A DNA stretch of 64,000 bases from Aricia agestis (taxonomy: Eukaryota > Arthropoda > Insecta > Lepidoptera > Lycaenidae), in NCBI RefSeq assembly GCF_905147365.1, contig NC_056413.1, forward strand, positions 1,876,501 through 1,940,500, in the 5' to 3' direction. Position numbers and translations under genes: made by a program. Below, piece after piece: positions 31,311-42,506 of this stretch; position 1 is the first letter of the stretch, and every line of letters begins with the position of its first letter. The notes beneath the pieces were generated by a model, which searched no databases, was not told the origin of the DNA, and saw nothing but the letters and a program-made list of their open reading frames with translations.

Positions 31311-31640
31311 ACTCCCACACCGGTTTCGGTGACGGTAGTCGGTTTTATCGGAACTAGGCCAGTTACGCAGGACTAATTTTGTAGTGCCCAAGTGTGTACG
31401 CAGTACGCAAGGGCACTCTCGATTCCTTTTACTCTCGACGGACGACTGGCGCGAGTTCAGGCGCAGAACCGACTTTTTGTATGCACATCCAACGCATGGA
31501 TCATCTCACTTGTCAGACAATCAGGTTATCAGCCTGCATTGTCCTAACCAAACTCGGAATTAACATGTTTCCAACGCGGGAATCGAACCCATGACCTCCG
31601 AGTCAAGAGCCACACTCTAAACCACAGGACCACGGAGGCG
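31311..31640 (-). mobile_element. tRNA-derived SINE family S3, minus strand
   Basis: The minus-strand head GCCTCCGTGGTCCTGTGGTT and a B box GGGTTCGATTCCCGCG are tRNA-like; the 3' body matches 46268-46635 end to end. Confidence 0.88.
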
Positions 31641-32610
31641 TTTCACTTTGTTATATCCATGAGTGCATGTTACTATATCAGAAAATTCCCAAAAGCAGTA
31701 TCGTTAAAAAGTAACGCTCAAAAAGCGTAAAGAGCCTTTGGTTCTACGTCCAGGATAAAAAGCTTTCACACCTATTTTCTACGTAACGTTAAAAGGAAAA
31801 AGTAAAGAAAAAAGACTACTAAAAAGAAGACAAATCTTGTAGTCACTATTATTATTAACGCTTATTCCCGTGGTGCTTCCCCACTTCAGTTCTTTGACTT
31901 TCGGTCACTGCAACTTTGTGCTTTCTCCCGCTTTATATGGGGAGGGAATCTGGAATTCTTCCTACTCCTCCTATTTTCATCTGATTAATTTCGTTGCGGG
32001 TCCCAAGACAGCTTGTCCCTTGGGCTACCTGAGATCATATCAAAGGGTTTTTGTGGTTGGATACCGCTGTCGATCCTGGCGACACAGGAGATACAGTGGT
32101 GGAATTGTGTGGTGGGCCAAAGCCCTTAAAAAAAAGACAAATCTTGTCTAGATTTGTCAGGCAAATTGAACCTTGAGACCTTAAAAGTTCTCAAAATGAT
32201 GAAGGAAAGTTGTAATATCTTAATTGAATCGAGCGAAACGAATCAACGAAATAATTTGTTTCCACAAACAGAACTCACCAACTTCACTGATTACTTCCCG
32301 AAGAATAAATAAAGTAAATCAAGTTCTTGACTTTTGAGTTATGTTTTATAACTCCAAAATGACTTATAAATTGTAATAGACAAGAATAACTCCATTTGCT
32401 TTCAAATTAATTTATTTAGACCGTATAAGATGATCTACCTACTTATTACAACTCTAATGTTTAACTAAAACTCGAAAGAAAATATTTTGCAAAAGATTTA
32501 TGAAAAAGTTTTGGTGAAAAAAATGTGATAAATGCAATACACCTTATACCTTTAATACACAAAGCTATTTTGTACCTATTTATAAAAAAAAATAACCATA
32601 ATCTTCTCTT
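31641..32610. other. Gene-free stretch
   Basis: A GC-richer part at 31860-32150 has no repeat partner in the window and no protein I know; the rest is AT-rich. Confidence 0.4.
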
Positions 32611-32770
32611 ATATATAAAAATGGATTATCAAATGTGTTAGTCGCGCTAAAACTCGAAAACGGCTGAACGGATTGGGCTGATTTTAGTCTTAAAATATTC
32701 ATAGAAGTCCAGGGAAGGTTTTAAAGTGACACGAAATTCACCGGGACAGCAAGTATTATTATATTTTGTA
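32611..32770 (+). mobile_element. Helitron-like 5' fragment
   Basis: TCTTCTCTTATATATAAAAA followed by CTCGAAAACGGCTGAACGG is the start of another lepidopteran Helitron-like family I recognise. No 3' end. Confidence 0.4.
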
Positions 32771-32783
32771 CTTTTATTTATAA

Positions 32784-33591
32784 CTAGCTGTTGCCCGCGA
32801 CTTCGTCCGCGTTAGCATAGTAGATCACATCCCTAATAATTATTTATTGTACAAAAATATTCAATATTATACAGAATTGGCTTTCCTACGATTTTATTAT
32901 ATATAGATGTTCCGCGCGGCTTCGCTTGCGTAATTTAGGAATTTCACGCAACCGTACATTTTGCAGCAAAAAATAGCTTATGTCCCTTCACGTGGTCTAT
33001 TCTTTATGTTTGCCAAATAACATAAAAATATAATAAGCAATTCCATATAATTTCCCCCGTTTTTTCCATATTTTCATCTATTTCTTCACTCCTATTAGTT
33101 TTAGCGTGATAAAATATAACCCATGCCTACCTCAATGAATGGGCTATTTAACATTGAAAGAATTTTTCAAATCGGATAAGCAGTTCCTGAGATTAGCGCG
33201 TTCAAATAGACCCTTTCATATAATTTCCCCCGTTTTTTCCACATTTTCCTCTATTTCTTCGCTCCTATTAGTCTAAGCGTGATAAAATATAGCTTTTAAC
33301 CTTCCTCGATGAATAGGATATCTAACACTGAAAGAATTTTTCAAATCGGACCAGTAGTTCTTGAGATTAGCGCGTTCAAATAAGCCCTTTCAAATAATTT
33401 CCCCCCGTTTTTTCCACATTTTCCTCTATTTCTTCGCTCCTATTATACTTAGCGTGATAAAATATAGCCTATAGCCTTTGTCGATAAATGGGCTATCCAA
33501 CAGTAAAAGAATTTTTCAAATCGGACCAGTAGTTCCTGAGATTAGCGCGTTCAAACAAACAAACTCTTCCCAATTATAATATTAGTATAGA
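32784..33591 (-). mobile_element. Helitron with three 173-bp internal tandem units
   Basis: The minus-strand element spans TCTATACTAATATT at the right and CTAG at the left; flanking A (32783) and T (33592) fit the A^T target. Tandem units centred on GAGATTAGCGCGTTCAAA recur at 33192, 33364 and 33537. Two 3' hairpin regions occur (about 32790 and 32912), so the 3' end is compound. No coding capacity. Confidence 0.8.
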
Positions 33592-33989
33592 TTTTACTTT
33601 AGTTGAAGAACCTTGTTTGTCGAATTAGGTACAAAATAGTTTTTACTGATTTCTAAGCACATCTTTTGTCACTCTCACTTGATATATAAATAATATTATT
33701 ATATAACTATATTACAAACAAAAAAAATGTTGGGAAGCCTATATTTTATAAAACCTACACTATATTACGGAATAGATCATCTTAACCCTATTGGTTTGGT
33801 CTCGAGGGAACTAATATCTTGAATCTCTTTTTCAAGACACCGACTAAAAGGGTTTGAATGACTTTCGGAGTATACAATATACATGGAACCATCGCCTACT
33901 TCACTCATGGGTATAAGAGTATCATTTACGCGAGTTTTTAGGAATAACATGAGGTAACCAAAGAGTAAAATTCGTATCTATAAGCTAGA

Positions 33990-34364
33990 CTAGCGACCTG
34001 CCCCGGCGTCGTACGGGTATAACATATAAAGCCACTGAAAAAAATATTAAAATCGGTAGCATAACCTTCCTCAATAAATGGGCTATTTAACACTGAAATA
34101 ATTTTTCAAATCGAACCAGTAGTTCCTGAGATTAGCGCGTTCAAGTTAGCCCTTTCAAATAATTTTCCCCGTTTTTTCCACATTTTCCTATATTTCTTCT
34201 CTCCTATTAGTTTGAACGTGATATAATATATCCTATAGCCTTCCTCGATAAATGGGCTATCTAACACTTGAAGAATCATCAAAATCCGTTGCGTAGTTTT
34301 AAAGATTAATGAGAACAAATGGACATGAGGGAAAAAAGTGACTTTGTTTTATAATATGTATAGA
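33990..34364 (-). mobile_element. Helitron of the tandem-unit group with a different 3' hairpin
   Basis: CTAG at 33990 is followed by GCGACCTGCCCCGGCGTCG, a CCCG/CGGG hairpin; the right end ATATGTATAGA fits the TCTATAC start. It carries one full and one partial 173-bp unit. Confidence 0.7.
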
Positions 34365-34657
34365 AGACAATAACATCATAATATGAAATAACTTTTACAG
34401 AGCAAAATAGTGCAAAAACTTATGTCTCTGCTGCATTCATTTGATTTATAGAACATGGCTGATTGGCACTACATGAACTACAAAACCTGGAATTGCAATC
34501 TACAAGAATCGTAGACTGTAAACGTTGCAATGCACACGCAGACAGACAGTCAGACACATTCTTATATAAACAGACTCGCTGTTCTCTGGGACATTGTAAG
34601 AGCAATAGGAAATCGTACAGGAATAGTGCAATTTCGCACGTGAAAAAGTAATAGCTG

Positions 34658-34855
34658 ACCTAAAATGGTCACATTTTGCAATTCCTCTCAAATCAATTCA
34701 GTAAATGAATTGTCAAAACTGTCAAACTGGCGAATGTCAAATTAGTACGAATTACAAGATCATAATTATAAAGCAGAGTGACCATTTTGCGATTTAAAAA
34801 AATTAATCATAATAATAATATTATGATTCTCCAAAGCGTTCATTTTAGCCCCGTA
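34658..34855. mobile_element. MITE with TAAAATGGTC ends, copy 2
   Basis: Opposite orientation to 21230-21390: CTAAAATGGTCACATTTTGC at left and GTTCATTTTAGCCCCG at right, with the same ATTATGATTCTCCAAAGCG interior. Confidence 0.8.
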
Positions 34856-34929
34856 GGTCTATGTCTTTTTCTGTTTTTCTGCTTTCTCATGTAACAAATA
34901 ATTATTATTTGCAAACAAATCTTATTTTT

Positions 34930-34957
34930 AAAGACCTAAGCTATTGCTTAGGTCTTT
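34930..34957. repeat. Hairpin, 12-bp perfect arms
   Basis: AAAGACCTAAGC and GCTTAGGTCTTT around TATT; a second hairpin follows six bases later. Confidence 0.9.
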
Positions 34958-34963
34958 AATTTT

Positions 34964-35005
34964 CTTTTTGTCCTTTCAAATTTTCATATTTGAAAGGACA
35001 AAAAG
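34964..35005. repeat. Hairpin, 18-bp perfect arms
   Basis: CTTTTTGTCCTTTCAAAT and ATTTGAAAGGACAAAAAG around a six-base loop. Confidence 0.9.
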
Positions 35006-35030
35006 CGCAGAGCTTTGTTATATTACAATA

Positions 35031-35214
35031 CTAGACGCATGCAACTCCGTTGCGACTTGCGTGAAATTTCGTTTATCGTGCGTGAACCGTATATTTTTCC
35101 AGGGTAAAAAGTAGCTTATGTCCTTTGCCGGGACTCCATGTATCTCCATATTATTTCAGCAGCGTGAAGAGATAACAGACAGACACTCTTTCGCATTTAT
35201 AATATTAGTATGGA
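35031..35214 (-). mobile_element. Helitron, GCAAC/GTTGC family, complete, minus strand
   Basis: CTAG at 35031-35034 and, at the right, TTATAATATTAGTATGGA; A precedes (35030) and T follows (35215), the A^T target. A partial duplication of TGCGTGAA is seen near the hairpin. Confidence 0.85.
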
Positions 35215-35589
35215 TTGTAGTAAAGTATACCAAGGTTACCCCTTAACTAAGATTACTATCGGTTTCTGTAAATCGCTGCGTACAATTGATCCCTAAGCCT
35301 GCGATTGTAGCAGATACAGACATAAATTAGGACGCGGAAGTTATTCTGATAAATGACGTCATAAATTTCGTGTAATTCATCGCCTGTCAAAGTTTTCAAT
35401 TCCACTTCTGGTCGGCTGAGCTCCTGAAGATCGCCGATATCTAAATTGAATCGTTTCCGTGGTATATTTTGAGATCTAGCATTTATTTTATTCAACTACC
35501 TACGCCCCACGGTGTTACCCATGATTTATTTGAGAAAACAAATTGTGATTTTTACCTCGGTAAAAAGTACCTAGCCTATTTATTAATCA
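35215..35589. other. Gene-free stretch with an unrecognised minus-strand open frame
   Basis: The frame at 35495-35256 includes an acidic segment (DIGDLQELSRPEVELKTLTG, then DELHEIYDVIYQN) that looks more protein-like than most frames here. No domain is recognised and no splice context is convincing. Confidence 0.25.
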
Positions 35590-35722
35590 AGGGTATCGAC
35601 AATTAGTTGACGGACCTGCGTCATTTGGTCGGGTTATGTCAATTATTCAATGATAATCGTTGGGTTTGACACATCGCGACCAAATAGCGTAGGTCCGCAA
35701 TCTGCATATGAATCAATTTTTC
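35590..35722. mobile_element. Hairpin MITE, GAGAAGTTGATTCCTAG family, copy 3
   Basis: GTTGACGGACCTGCGTCATT and the inverse GACCAAATAGCGTAGGTCCG form the arms; the outer ends are decayed. Confidence 0.65.
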
Positions 35723-36341
35723 TTATAGTACCACATACCTAAAAGTTTAATTCGGCCGTCTGTTAAATTGTACTTAGGTTACACAGGGGATGCGGTCCTG
35801 AACCAGCATCCTCTGCAGGGCTAGCATAACAACAGTAGACATAGGAAAGAATCGACATACTGTCCAGATTGTTATCGACGAAATAGCGGATTTCCATTGT
35901 CTAACTGTCACTTTGTTTTGTCTAACTGTCACTTTGTCTATTCTTCCGTAGAAAGAAACCGTTTCTATGGTGACCATGCTACGCCTGCTGGAGTTACACT
36001 CAACATGATTGCAGCTTTCTAATTTCAACTACTGGCAATAACATCCTTGTAGGATTGCATGTTTTTTTGGAACGTAAAGTTGTAACGACACCTTTTTATT
36101 AGTACCTGCATGGTAGGGGCAGAGGGCGTTGATAGTTTAGTTTTTTTTTTAATATTGAATCTTAAATACTGTTAGACAAATAATACACGGCCAGTCTGTC
36201 ATCACTCATCATTAATTGACTTAATTAATCTGAGACTTCGCAGGAATTATGTCTAAAAAATAAAGTCAATATTTTTGACAAAAGAATATCAATAGAAAAG
36301 CGTTAAAAATTTTAAACTTTTGTTTTTAATTCGAATTTTGA
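35723..36341. other. Gene-free stretch
   Basis: No named feature. The 3' part has ACACGGCCAGTCTG and AAAGTCAATATTTTTGACAA, also found near 56310-56390. Confidence 0.35.
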
Positions 36342-36571
36342 CCATTAGCTATGTCCACACTGTGCACTTTCATTTTCAATTATTTTCGTCATCAACTTTC
36401 ATATTGGCGCATTCAATAATTGAATGCGTCAAGGAACGCAACGCCACTATTGTCATTTTTTAAGTTTTGGATACGGTCAGAGGGCATGCGTCGCGGGCAT
36501 GCCTCACGTTCGCTGTTGACTGCGCTACCCTTGACGAACAGAAAAAGGCACAGTGCGGACAAAGCTATTGG
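36342..36571. mobile_element. MITE with TAGCTATGTCCACACTGTGC ends, copy 1
   Basis: The left end TAGCTATGTCCACACTGTGC and the right end GCACAGTGCGGACAAAGCTA are inverted with few mismatches. The interior has GGGCATGCGTCGCGGGCATG. A reverse-oriented copy is at 45606-45818. Confidence 0.8.
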
Positions 36572-37111
36572 GTGATCTGTAGTAATGAGAAATACTATTT
36601 ATAACTTTGTTCCATCCGGGTGTCCCTTGACACCTTGAGTTTTTTTAATCTTTAGTTTGGCTTTCGTTTTCATCATTACGCAACAGATGTCATTACTTGC
36701 TCTATTTGGGACATAAAATAGAAAATTTTATTTCGACATAAAATTTGAAACACTGTAGGTATCAGCCAAGTTCGTTCAGCATACTTGTATTAAAATGTAT
36801 TTACCTATCTATCGACGATTTACCTGGAATGAAGCCAATATGTAGTTGATTGCCTGTATTGAGGATTTTAGACTTACGTAGACTCCTTATCAACTGGTAA
36901 TTTAAAACTAGTTACCCACAACTTCAAGTTGAGGAAATCATGCCGTAACCTATAATTTTCTGGCCCAAAAAGGCTATATCCTCGTTATTGGGCAACTTCT
37001 ATAATAATATTATGTGACAATTTAATTAAAATCAGTCAGCGCCCATTGCCCAGAGTCCTAGGGTGTGCTAGGATGCAAATATGATGACCTAACACTTTAC
37101 TCTTGTAGACA
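36572..37111. other. Gene-free stretch
   Basis: No supported feature. Confidence 0.4.
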
Positions 37112-37221
37112 TCACACTAATATTATAAAGGCGAAAGTTTGTGAGTTTGTTTGTTTGTTACTTCTTCTAGCCTAAACGGCTGGAGTGATTTTACCAAAAT
37201 TATTTTGGAGTTAGTTGATAC
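37112..37221 (+). mobile_element. Helitron 5' part interrupted by a P-type MITE
   Basis: TCACACTAATATTATAAAGG, then GCGAAAGTTTGTGAG and a GTTT tract, is a Helitron start. It is cut at 37221 by the MITE; CCTGGATTAACAC after the MITE may be its continuation. Confidence 0.6.
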
Positions 37222-37540
37222 CACAGAAATAAATCAAGATAGAACGGCTAAGCGGGTGGAGTACGCGTGTTTCAATTTTGCTCTGTCGTGCAAGATTCAT
37301 TGAACGTTCATTCAGTCAGCGCGCACGTCTCGATTTTATTACACCGGAGCGGTTGTGCAAAAATGCCTCATTGTGCAGTGTCTAATTGTAAAAATAGAAG
37401 TACGAATCGGTCAAAAGGAGGCATTTCTTGCCACGGGTAAGTAATATGTTTTAACTAAAAGCAAAGCAAAAATTGACACAAGCGATTCTTTAGCAACGGA
37501 CGCGCGTCGCCGTACTATCTTGATTTGATTTACTTCTGTG
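37222..37540 (+). mobile_element. P-superfamily MITE with THAP first exon, copy 1
   Basis: Ends CACAGAAATAAATCAAGATA and TATCTTGATTTGATTTACTT followed by CTGTG are inverted repeats. The 8 bases outside are GTTGATAC (37214-37221) and GTTTATAC (37541-37548), 7 of 8 identical: an 8-bp duplication with CA ends is the P-element pattern. The interior holds a THAP-type coding exon with a splice donor. Copy 2 is at 60173-60477. Confidence 0.88.
37363..37436 (+). pseudogene. THAP-domain first exon remnant inside the MITE
   Basis: ATG opens a frame MPHCAVSNCKNRSTNRSKGG then ISCH, and the exon ends CACGG before GTAAGT, a consensus donor. C-x4-C plus KNR and an ISFH-like end (ISCH here, ISFH in copy 2) is the start of a THAP zinc finger, the DNA-binding domain of P-element transposases. 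The second CxxH pair would lie on a downstream exon that this MITE lacks. Unspliced, a TAA follows at once. Too short to bind DNA alone. Confidence 0.75.
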
Positions 37541-37548
37541 GTTTATAC

Positions 37549-38013
37549 CCTGGATTAACACAGCAGTAATAACTGAAAAATATCACAATTTATTATGCCT
37601 AATAAACCGCAGGTAACAGTGCGGGGCATACTAAGTGTATTATAAATTAAAAAAAAGAAATAAAATCCTTAGTATGATTTTTATGAAATTTCATATTATG
37701 GTCGGTAGCATCTGCAACATAAAAAAGTTCAAAACAGTGAGGCTCTTTAGCATAATATTGTCACAATACCATAAAATCCTTTGCAACATAATATGAGAAC
37801 AACACTTAAAGACACGTATATTTCATTCCGTTTCGCGTTACAACACAGTGGATGCAAATGCAATTTTCTCGGAGCACCCTGTCAACAAATACAGGCCGCG
37901 AGCTTGTTACTTTTCACTGTTATTAGATATTATATTGCGCTGTTATGCCTTGTTGAATGGTAAACGAGGTTTCATGTTATTGTGCATAATATTATCTTTT
38001 TTAATAAGTCTTA
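37549..38013. other. Gene-free stretch
   Basis: No supported feature apart from the possible continuation of the interrupted Helitron. Confidence 0.4.
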
Positions 38014-38373
38014 AGTACCTGGATGACCGAGCTTTGCTCGGTATAGCAAACATTCATTGACTTCGTGTAATCGTGTTACTTAACAACGCCATCTGCTGGA
38101 ATAGCTTTAGCTGTTGTGTCGTTAAAGCAATTAGTTGCTCACAAAATAGTATTATTATTCGCCAATAGATGTCAGGAAGAGTCATATTTTTCAGATTATC
38201 GATAAAACACGAATAAAAAGAAATTTTCTAAAAATAGATTCCTAGCTATATCGATTTATCGCCCCCAAAACCCCCTATATACTAAATTTCATGAAAATCG
38301 TTGGAGCCGATTCCAATATTCCAATTATATACATAAAATATTTATATGCAAGAATTGCTCGTTTAAAGATATA
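38014..38373 (-). mobile_element. Helitron, ACCGAGC/GCTCGGT hairpin family, minus strand
   Basis: ACCGAGCTTTGCTCGGT at 38025 is the 3' hairpin; at the right GAATTGCTCGTTTAAA corresponds to the 5' end of 42507-42722. The CTAG end is mutated. About 360 bases, longer than the sibling by an internal segment. Confidence 0.75.
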
Positions 38374-40505
38374 CTTAAGTAAGATATTGATTTTGGAATT
38401 AATCAGAATTAAAAGTTAGTGTCCTACAGCTGGTTGTTTCTTTTTGAAAGATTAAAAGCAAATGGCATGTATTTCTTTGTGTAGGTAATTTGTTTGTCAG
38501 CAAATTCCTTCCTCAAGGCTGGACTGGCTGGACGATTTGCTTTCAGTAAATGTTTATTGATTCTCAGACCGACCATTTCATACTCGAAACAAGCGCACAA
38601 TCCTGAAAAGTGCTCTCGAAGTGTGTTTGAAATTTGGACGTTCTGAAAGGAGTTGTTATTATAACATTGGAAATGACACCACCTCACTTGATCGGCAGAA
38701 TTTCCTTTAAGGCTCTAAAGCATATTTCCACAACGTATATGGCAAAGCAAGCTTGTCAGATCAATTAGTAATAATAACCTATAAAGTTCTACGTAATATA
38801 TAAATATACAGAATTTTACAGGTACTTAAATTCCAATAATTGTCACCTAAAGATCTACCCTGTTCGAATTTCAAACAAGACCCAGCAAAATTTTTGATAC
38901 CAACGCATCATTTCTCGAATCATATTGACTCTTATCGCGTTGTAATAGAGTGTAAGTTCCAGCGTCTATGGTTGGGAAATAAAATATTTAAAGCACATCA
39001 TCTGGAGGGCCGGGTTTGATTAAGGGTCGGGTAGGGACGTGGACAATCTGTTCGTTATTTAAATTAATTAGGTTATTTACTATCCGGTCAGTAATACTTG
39101 TTTCTAACAAAATATACTACCTAATTGGGTTGCTTGTTGGTAGAGAAAATACTTTTAAGTCTCAATTAGAGTTTTCTTTTTAACTTTAAAAAAAATAATT
39201 GTTATAGGCATGCAGTGCCATTCGAACTTTCGAGTCATCATCATAATCCTTTCTCTAGATCCTTGTAGGTCAATCACACATTTCAAACTCGGAAATTGAA
39301 ATGAAAATAGTGACTAACAATACATTCCTAAAATGATCTAGAGAGATGAGTATGGACTATGTAATGGTGATGATGATGATGATAATGACAGCTGAGATTG
39401 TGAAGATGCAATGCACCTGTTATTTAAAGAGAAACGAAGGCAGGTTAGGTAAAGTTCCTAATTTTAGTCACAACTAAATTTTATCATAATATTTTTCGAA
39501 AAATATAGTATAGATAAATGTAGATAAAATATTCTATCAAAATACATAATAGTTGACATACAAAGATATATAGCACAGAAATAGGTTTGGTCCACATGTG
39601 TCACAGTCAAGTTTTTATTCAAATAGCCTGCGGTAACGTATGCGGGCGAAAGATAATTTGCCATGTACACAGACCACCAAAACATATATGTTTTACCCAA
39701 AATATGTGAAACGATATTTGTGTTATTGATTCGATGATTATGACATCGATTTTTATAATTCGATTTGATATTAAATTGGTTTCTAATATAATAATGTTCA
39801 CATTATTTGCGCCCGATCGTAGTAATAATGCATCGCAAAAAAGACAATTCATAAAAGATAAAATATTAAGCGATTTATTTGCCTAGTTAGTGCTACATTT
39901 TTAAAGTGTTCAGTTCTTATTACAATATAACGCGTTTATTTTTTGATAAATATATTACACAAAGAGGTGCAGATATATTTGACAAACTAAACTAAATGCC
40001 TGCTCCAAATTTGAATGGCTCGTTTAGAAGATGCATCGCAACGACTTCACGACGTTACAAAGTGAATTGACCCCAAAGTTGCTGAATTTGGGACTAAATT
40101 TGTGAAAAATTTGGTCTCTGTAGAATCCCCCAATGTGGAATTTCTCTACTTAGTTCATACTTAATTATTCAAATTATCTTTTTGACGTTTCTGACTGGTG
40201 TCAACGTTACTGTCACTTATATTAGAAGCGCACGAGACACAACTATGAATCCAATACGCTGCAGTCTCTTTGATCGCCTACTCTGTGCCAGCCAAGGAAA
40301 AATGGGAGGCTGCGAGTCTCGGGAGCCGCGTGGTCCGTACTCCGTACCCTTTACTTAAATATTATTTTCTTTCATAATATTATTTCACTCTCACTTTTTA
40401 CTTCAGATGAATACTTATGCTTATCAAAAATGGTCGTTGGTGGGTGGAATCTGAATGTGTTTAATAATTACTTGGAAAGTTTATTTTTGGTAGTTTTTGC
40501 TTTTA
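38374..40505. other. Gene-free AT-rich stretch
   Basis: About 2.1 kb. A short GATGATGATGATGATAATGA microsatellite lies near 39367. No protein domain, RNA or repeat partner found. Confidence 0.45.
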
Positions 40506-41154
40506 TCTATACTAATATATATCTATAATAAAGAGATAAACTTTATTTGTTTGTTTGTTTAATTGTAACGAATAGGCTCAAAAACTACTGGACCGATTTT
40601 AAAAATTCTTTCACTATTCGAAAGCTACATTATTTACGAGTCACATAAGCTACTTTTTATTTTGGAAAATATAGGGTTCCGTAAGATATTTCAGTTTTTC
40701 GGAAACAACCAGAAAATTTACTTATTTTGCGTACGCTGCCTAAACTATAAAAGATAGAACCATACAATGTTCTAAGTAAATGTAGATCTTATAAATATCT
40801 ACAAAAATGTCCGCGACACTTTATACCTATCCATGTTAAGTGAGGCACAACAACCATTTTTTTATTTAAAAATCTTGATATTTTTTGGACTACATTTAAA
40901 TGCATTTATTTTACTCATGCTAATAATCCTTATCAAAATTAATTATTTCGTCTCTAAATACAGTTTATGTAGACAATATTTGGTCTTTGAATGATTAAAA
41001 TTGGACGTTTGGTTTAGAAGTTATGGCGAAATTAAAATATTGCGATTTACATTTTACGTCCGTTTCGAAGTGGGCGCTACCAAGGCGGGGGGGGTGCGCT
41101 CGCGGGAGGGGAGTTTAGATCTATGAGTATTGACTATTGAGTAGTAATGTATCT

Positions 41155-41905
41155 GTCGCAGCCGACTAGTTTCAATAGCCGTTCAATCAAACAGCTAGCC
41201 CTTTGACTGAACAACGCCATTCAATCATACGTCTAGCTTTTATATTGAATATTTTAGTCGCTCAAAACGTTCAACACTACAGCTGATTCAAAAGCCGCCG
41301 TCTAATTGAAGTAGTTCAGCGCGCACCGCTGCGGCGCTAGGTGCGTTTTATTTACAATATGGCGTCAACTAAGCAGGTGTTTGTTGGTTTTTGTGGTTGT
41401 TTTTTGGAAAGAAAGTAGTTAATAAAAGTTACAAGTGTTATTAAAGAGACAACAATTGTGGAGGCACATACGAGTGAATTAAAATTTAACAAATATTCGA
41501 GGAGAAATTACGGGATTATGAAATGGATGGACGCAGCCTCCCCCGAAAGGGGGGTTCGGGGGGCACAGCCTCCCGTCAAAACAAAAACAAACACAATCCA
41601 GAAAGCCCAAAAGTTGGTTAGGTTAGATTAGAACTTAGACCACAACACAGAGGGAGCCGAGCGAGCGCAGCGAGCGTGCTGCGGCAGCAGCCGGCGACCG
41701 TCGGCAAATAAAAGGGGGGCTCGGGGGGCGCATCCCCCCGCCAAAACAAAAACAAACCAGTTGGCTAAGCGTCGTCTAGCTGTAGTGTTGAACGTTGTAG
41801 TCAACAAGTCGGCTGAACGACGTATAGCCGTGTGATTGAATGGCGTTGTTTAGTCAAAGGGCTAGCTGTTTGATTGAACGGCTTTTTAAACCAGTCGGCT
41901 GCGAC
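41155..41905. mobile_element. Element with ~130-bp terminal inverted repeats and CpG-rich core
   Basis: GTCGCAGCCGACTAGTTT and its near inverse AAACCAGTCGGCTGCGAC begin arms of about 130 bases that share CAATCAAACAGCTAGCCCTT and CGTTCAACACTACAGCT. The core repeats a G-run/CCCGTCAAAACAAAAACAA motif twice (about 41550 and 41712) around GAGCGAGCGCAGCGAGCG. No coding capacity, superfamily unknown. Confidence 0.8.
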
Positions 41906-41935
41906 ATATCTATCAGTAGTATCGACGCGCGACGG

Positions 41936-42362
41936 AGAGCTGACGACCAAATCAGTCATGTTACATGTAGCTTCAGCTGTTTTAAAACTCCGTTAGCTAC
42001 TTCCCTGAACAACCCTTTCTGATAATCTGCGTGCTGGCAGGCCGTAGGCAGTGGGTGTGGGAGTAGTGGGGTGGGGAAAAAAAAATGTAGGTTCAGCTGT
42101 ATTCAATCTCCGTTAGCTACTTCCCTGAACAACCCTTTCTGATAATCTGCGTGCTGGCAGGCTGTGGGCGGTGGGTATGGGAGTAGTGGGGTGGGGAAAA
42201 AAAGAAAAAATGTAGGTTCAGCTGTATTAAAACTCCGTTAGCCACTTCCCTGAACAACCCTTTCTGATAATCTGCGTGCTGGCAGGAAAGGGTTGTTCAG
42301 GGAAGTAGCTAACGGAGTTTTAACACAGCTGAAGCTACATGACTGATTTGGTCGTCAGCTCT
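41936..42362. mobile_element. Foldback with ~75-bp arms and three internal tandem units
   Basis: AGAGCTGACGACCAAATCAG at the left is the inverse of CTGATTTGGTCGTCAGCTCT at the right, with arms continuing through the GTAGCTTCAGCTG and CTTCCCTGAACAACCCTTTC parts. Between them a unit of about 120 bases (starting TGTAG(C/G)TTCAGCTGT at 41966, 42086 and 42211) is tandemly repeated, the third shortened. Confidence 0.85.
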
Positions 42363-42506
42363 TAGTCGAGTAGTAGTAGTAGATCTATGAGTAAACAAAC
42401 AAAGTTTACCTCTTTATAATATTAGTATAGATTAAAAACTCATTTATTCAGTGAGGGACATTGGCTATATATTTTTTACCCGTGCGAAGCCGGGGCGGGT
42501 CGCTAG

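Larger units (their letters stand above)
40506..42506 (+). mobile_element. Helitron mosaic with nested elements
   Basis: It starts TCTATACTAATATATATC after an A (40505) and ends GCGAAGCCGGGGCGGGTCG plus CTAG before T (42507). Inside lie a TIR element (41155-41905), a foldback (41936-42362), and an inverted second Helitron 5' end (GTTTACCTCTTTATAATATT, then AGTATAGAT, ending 42433). AGATCTATGAGTA occurs at 41117-41129 and 42381-42393, bracketing the insertions. No Rep/helicase. Confidence 0.65.

Noticed and set aside
39366..39386. GAT microsatellite as a CRISPR-like or regulatory array
   Set aside because: A few imperfect units only; ordinary microsatellite.
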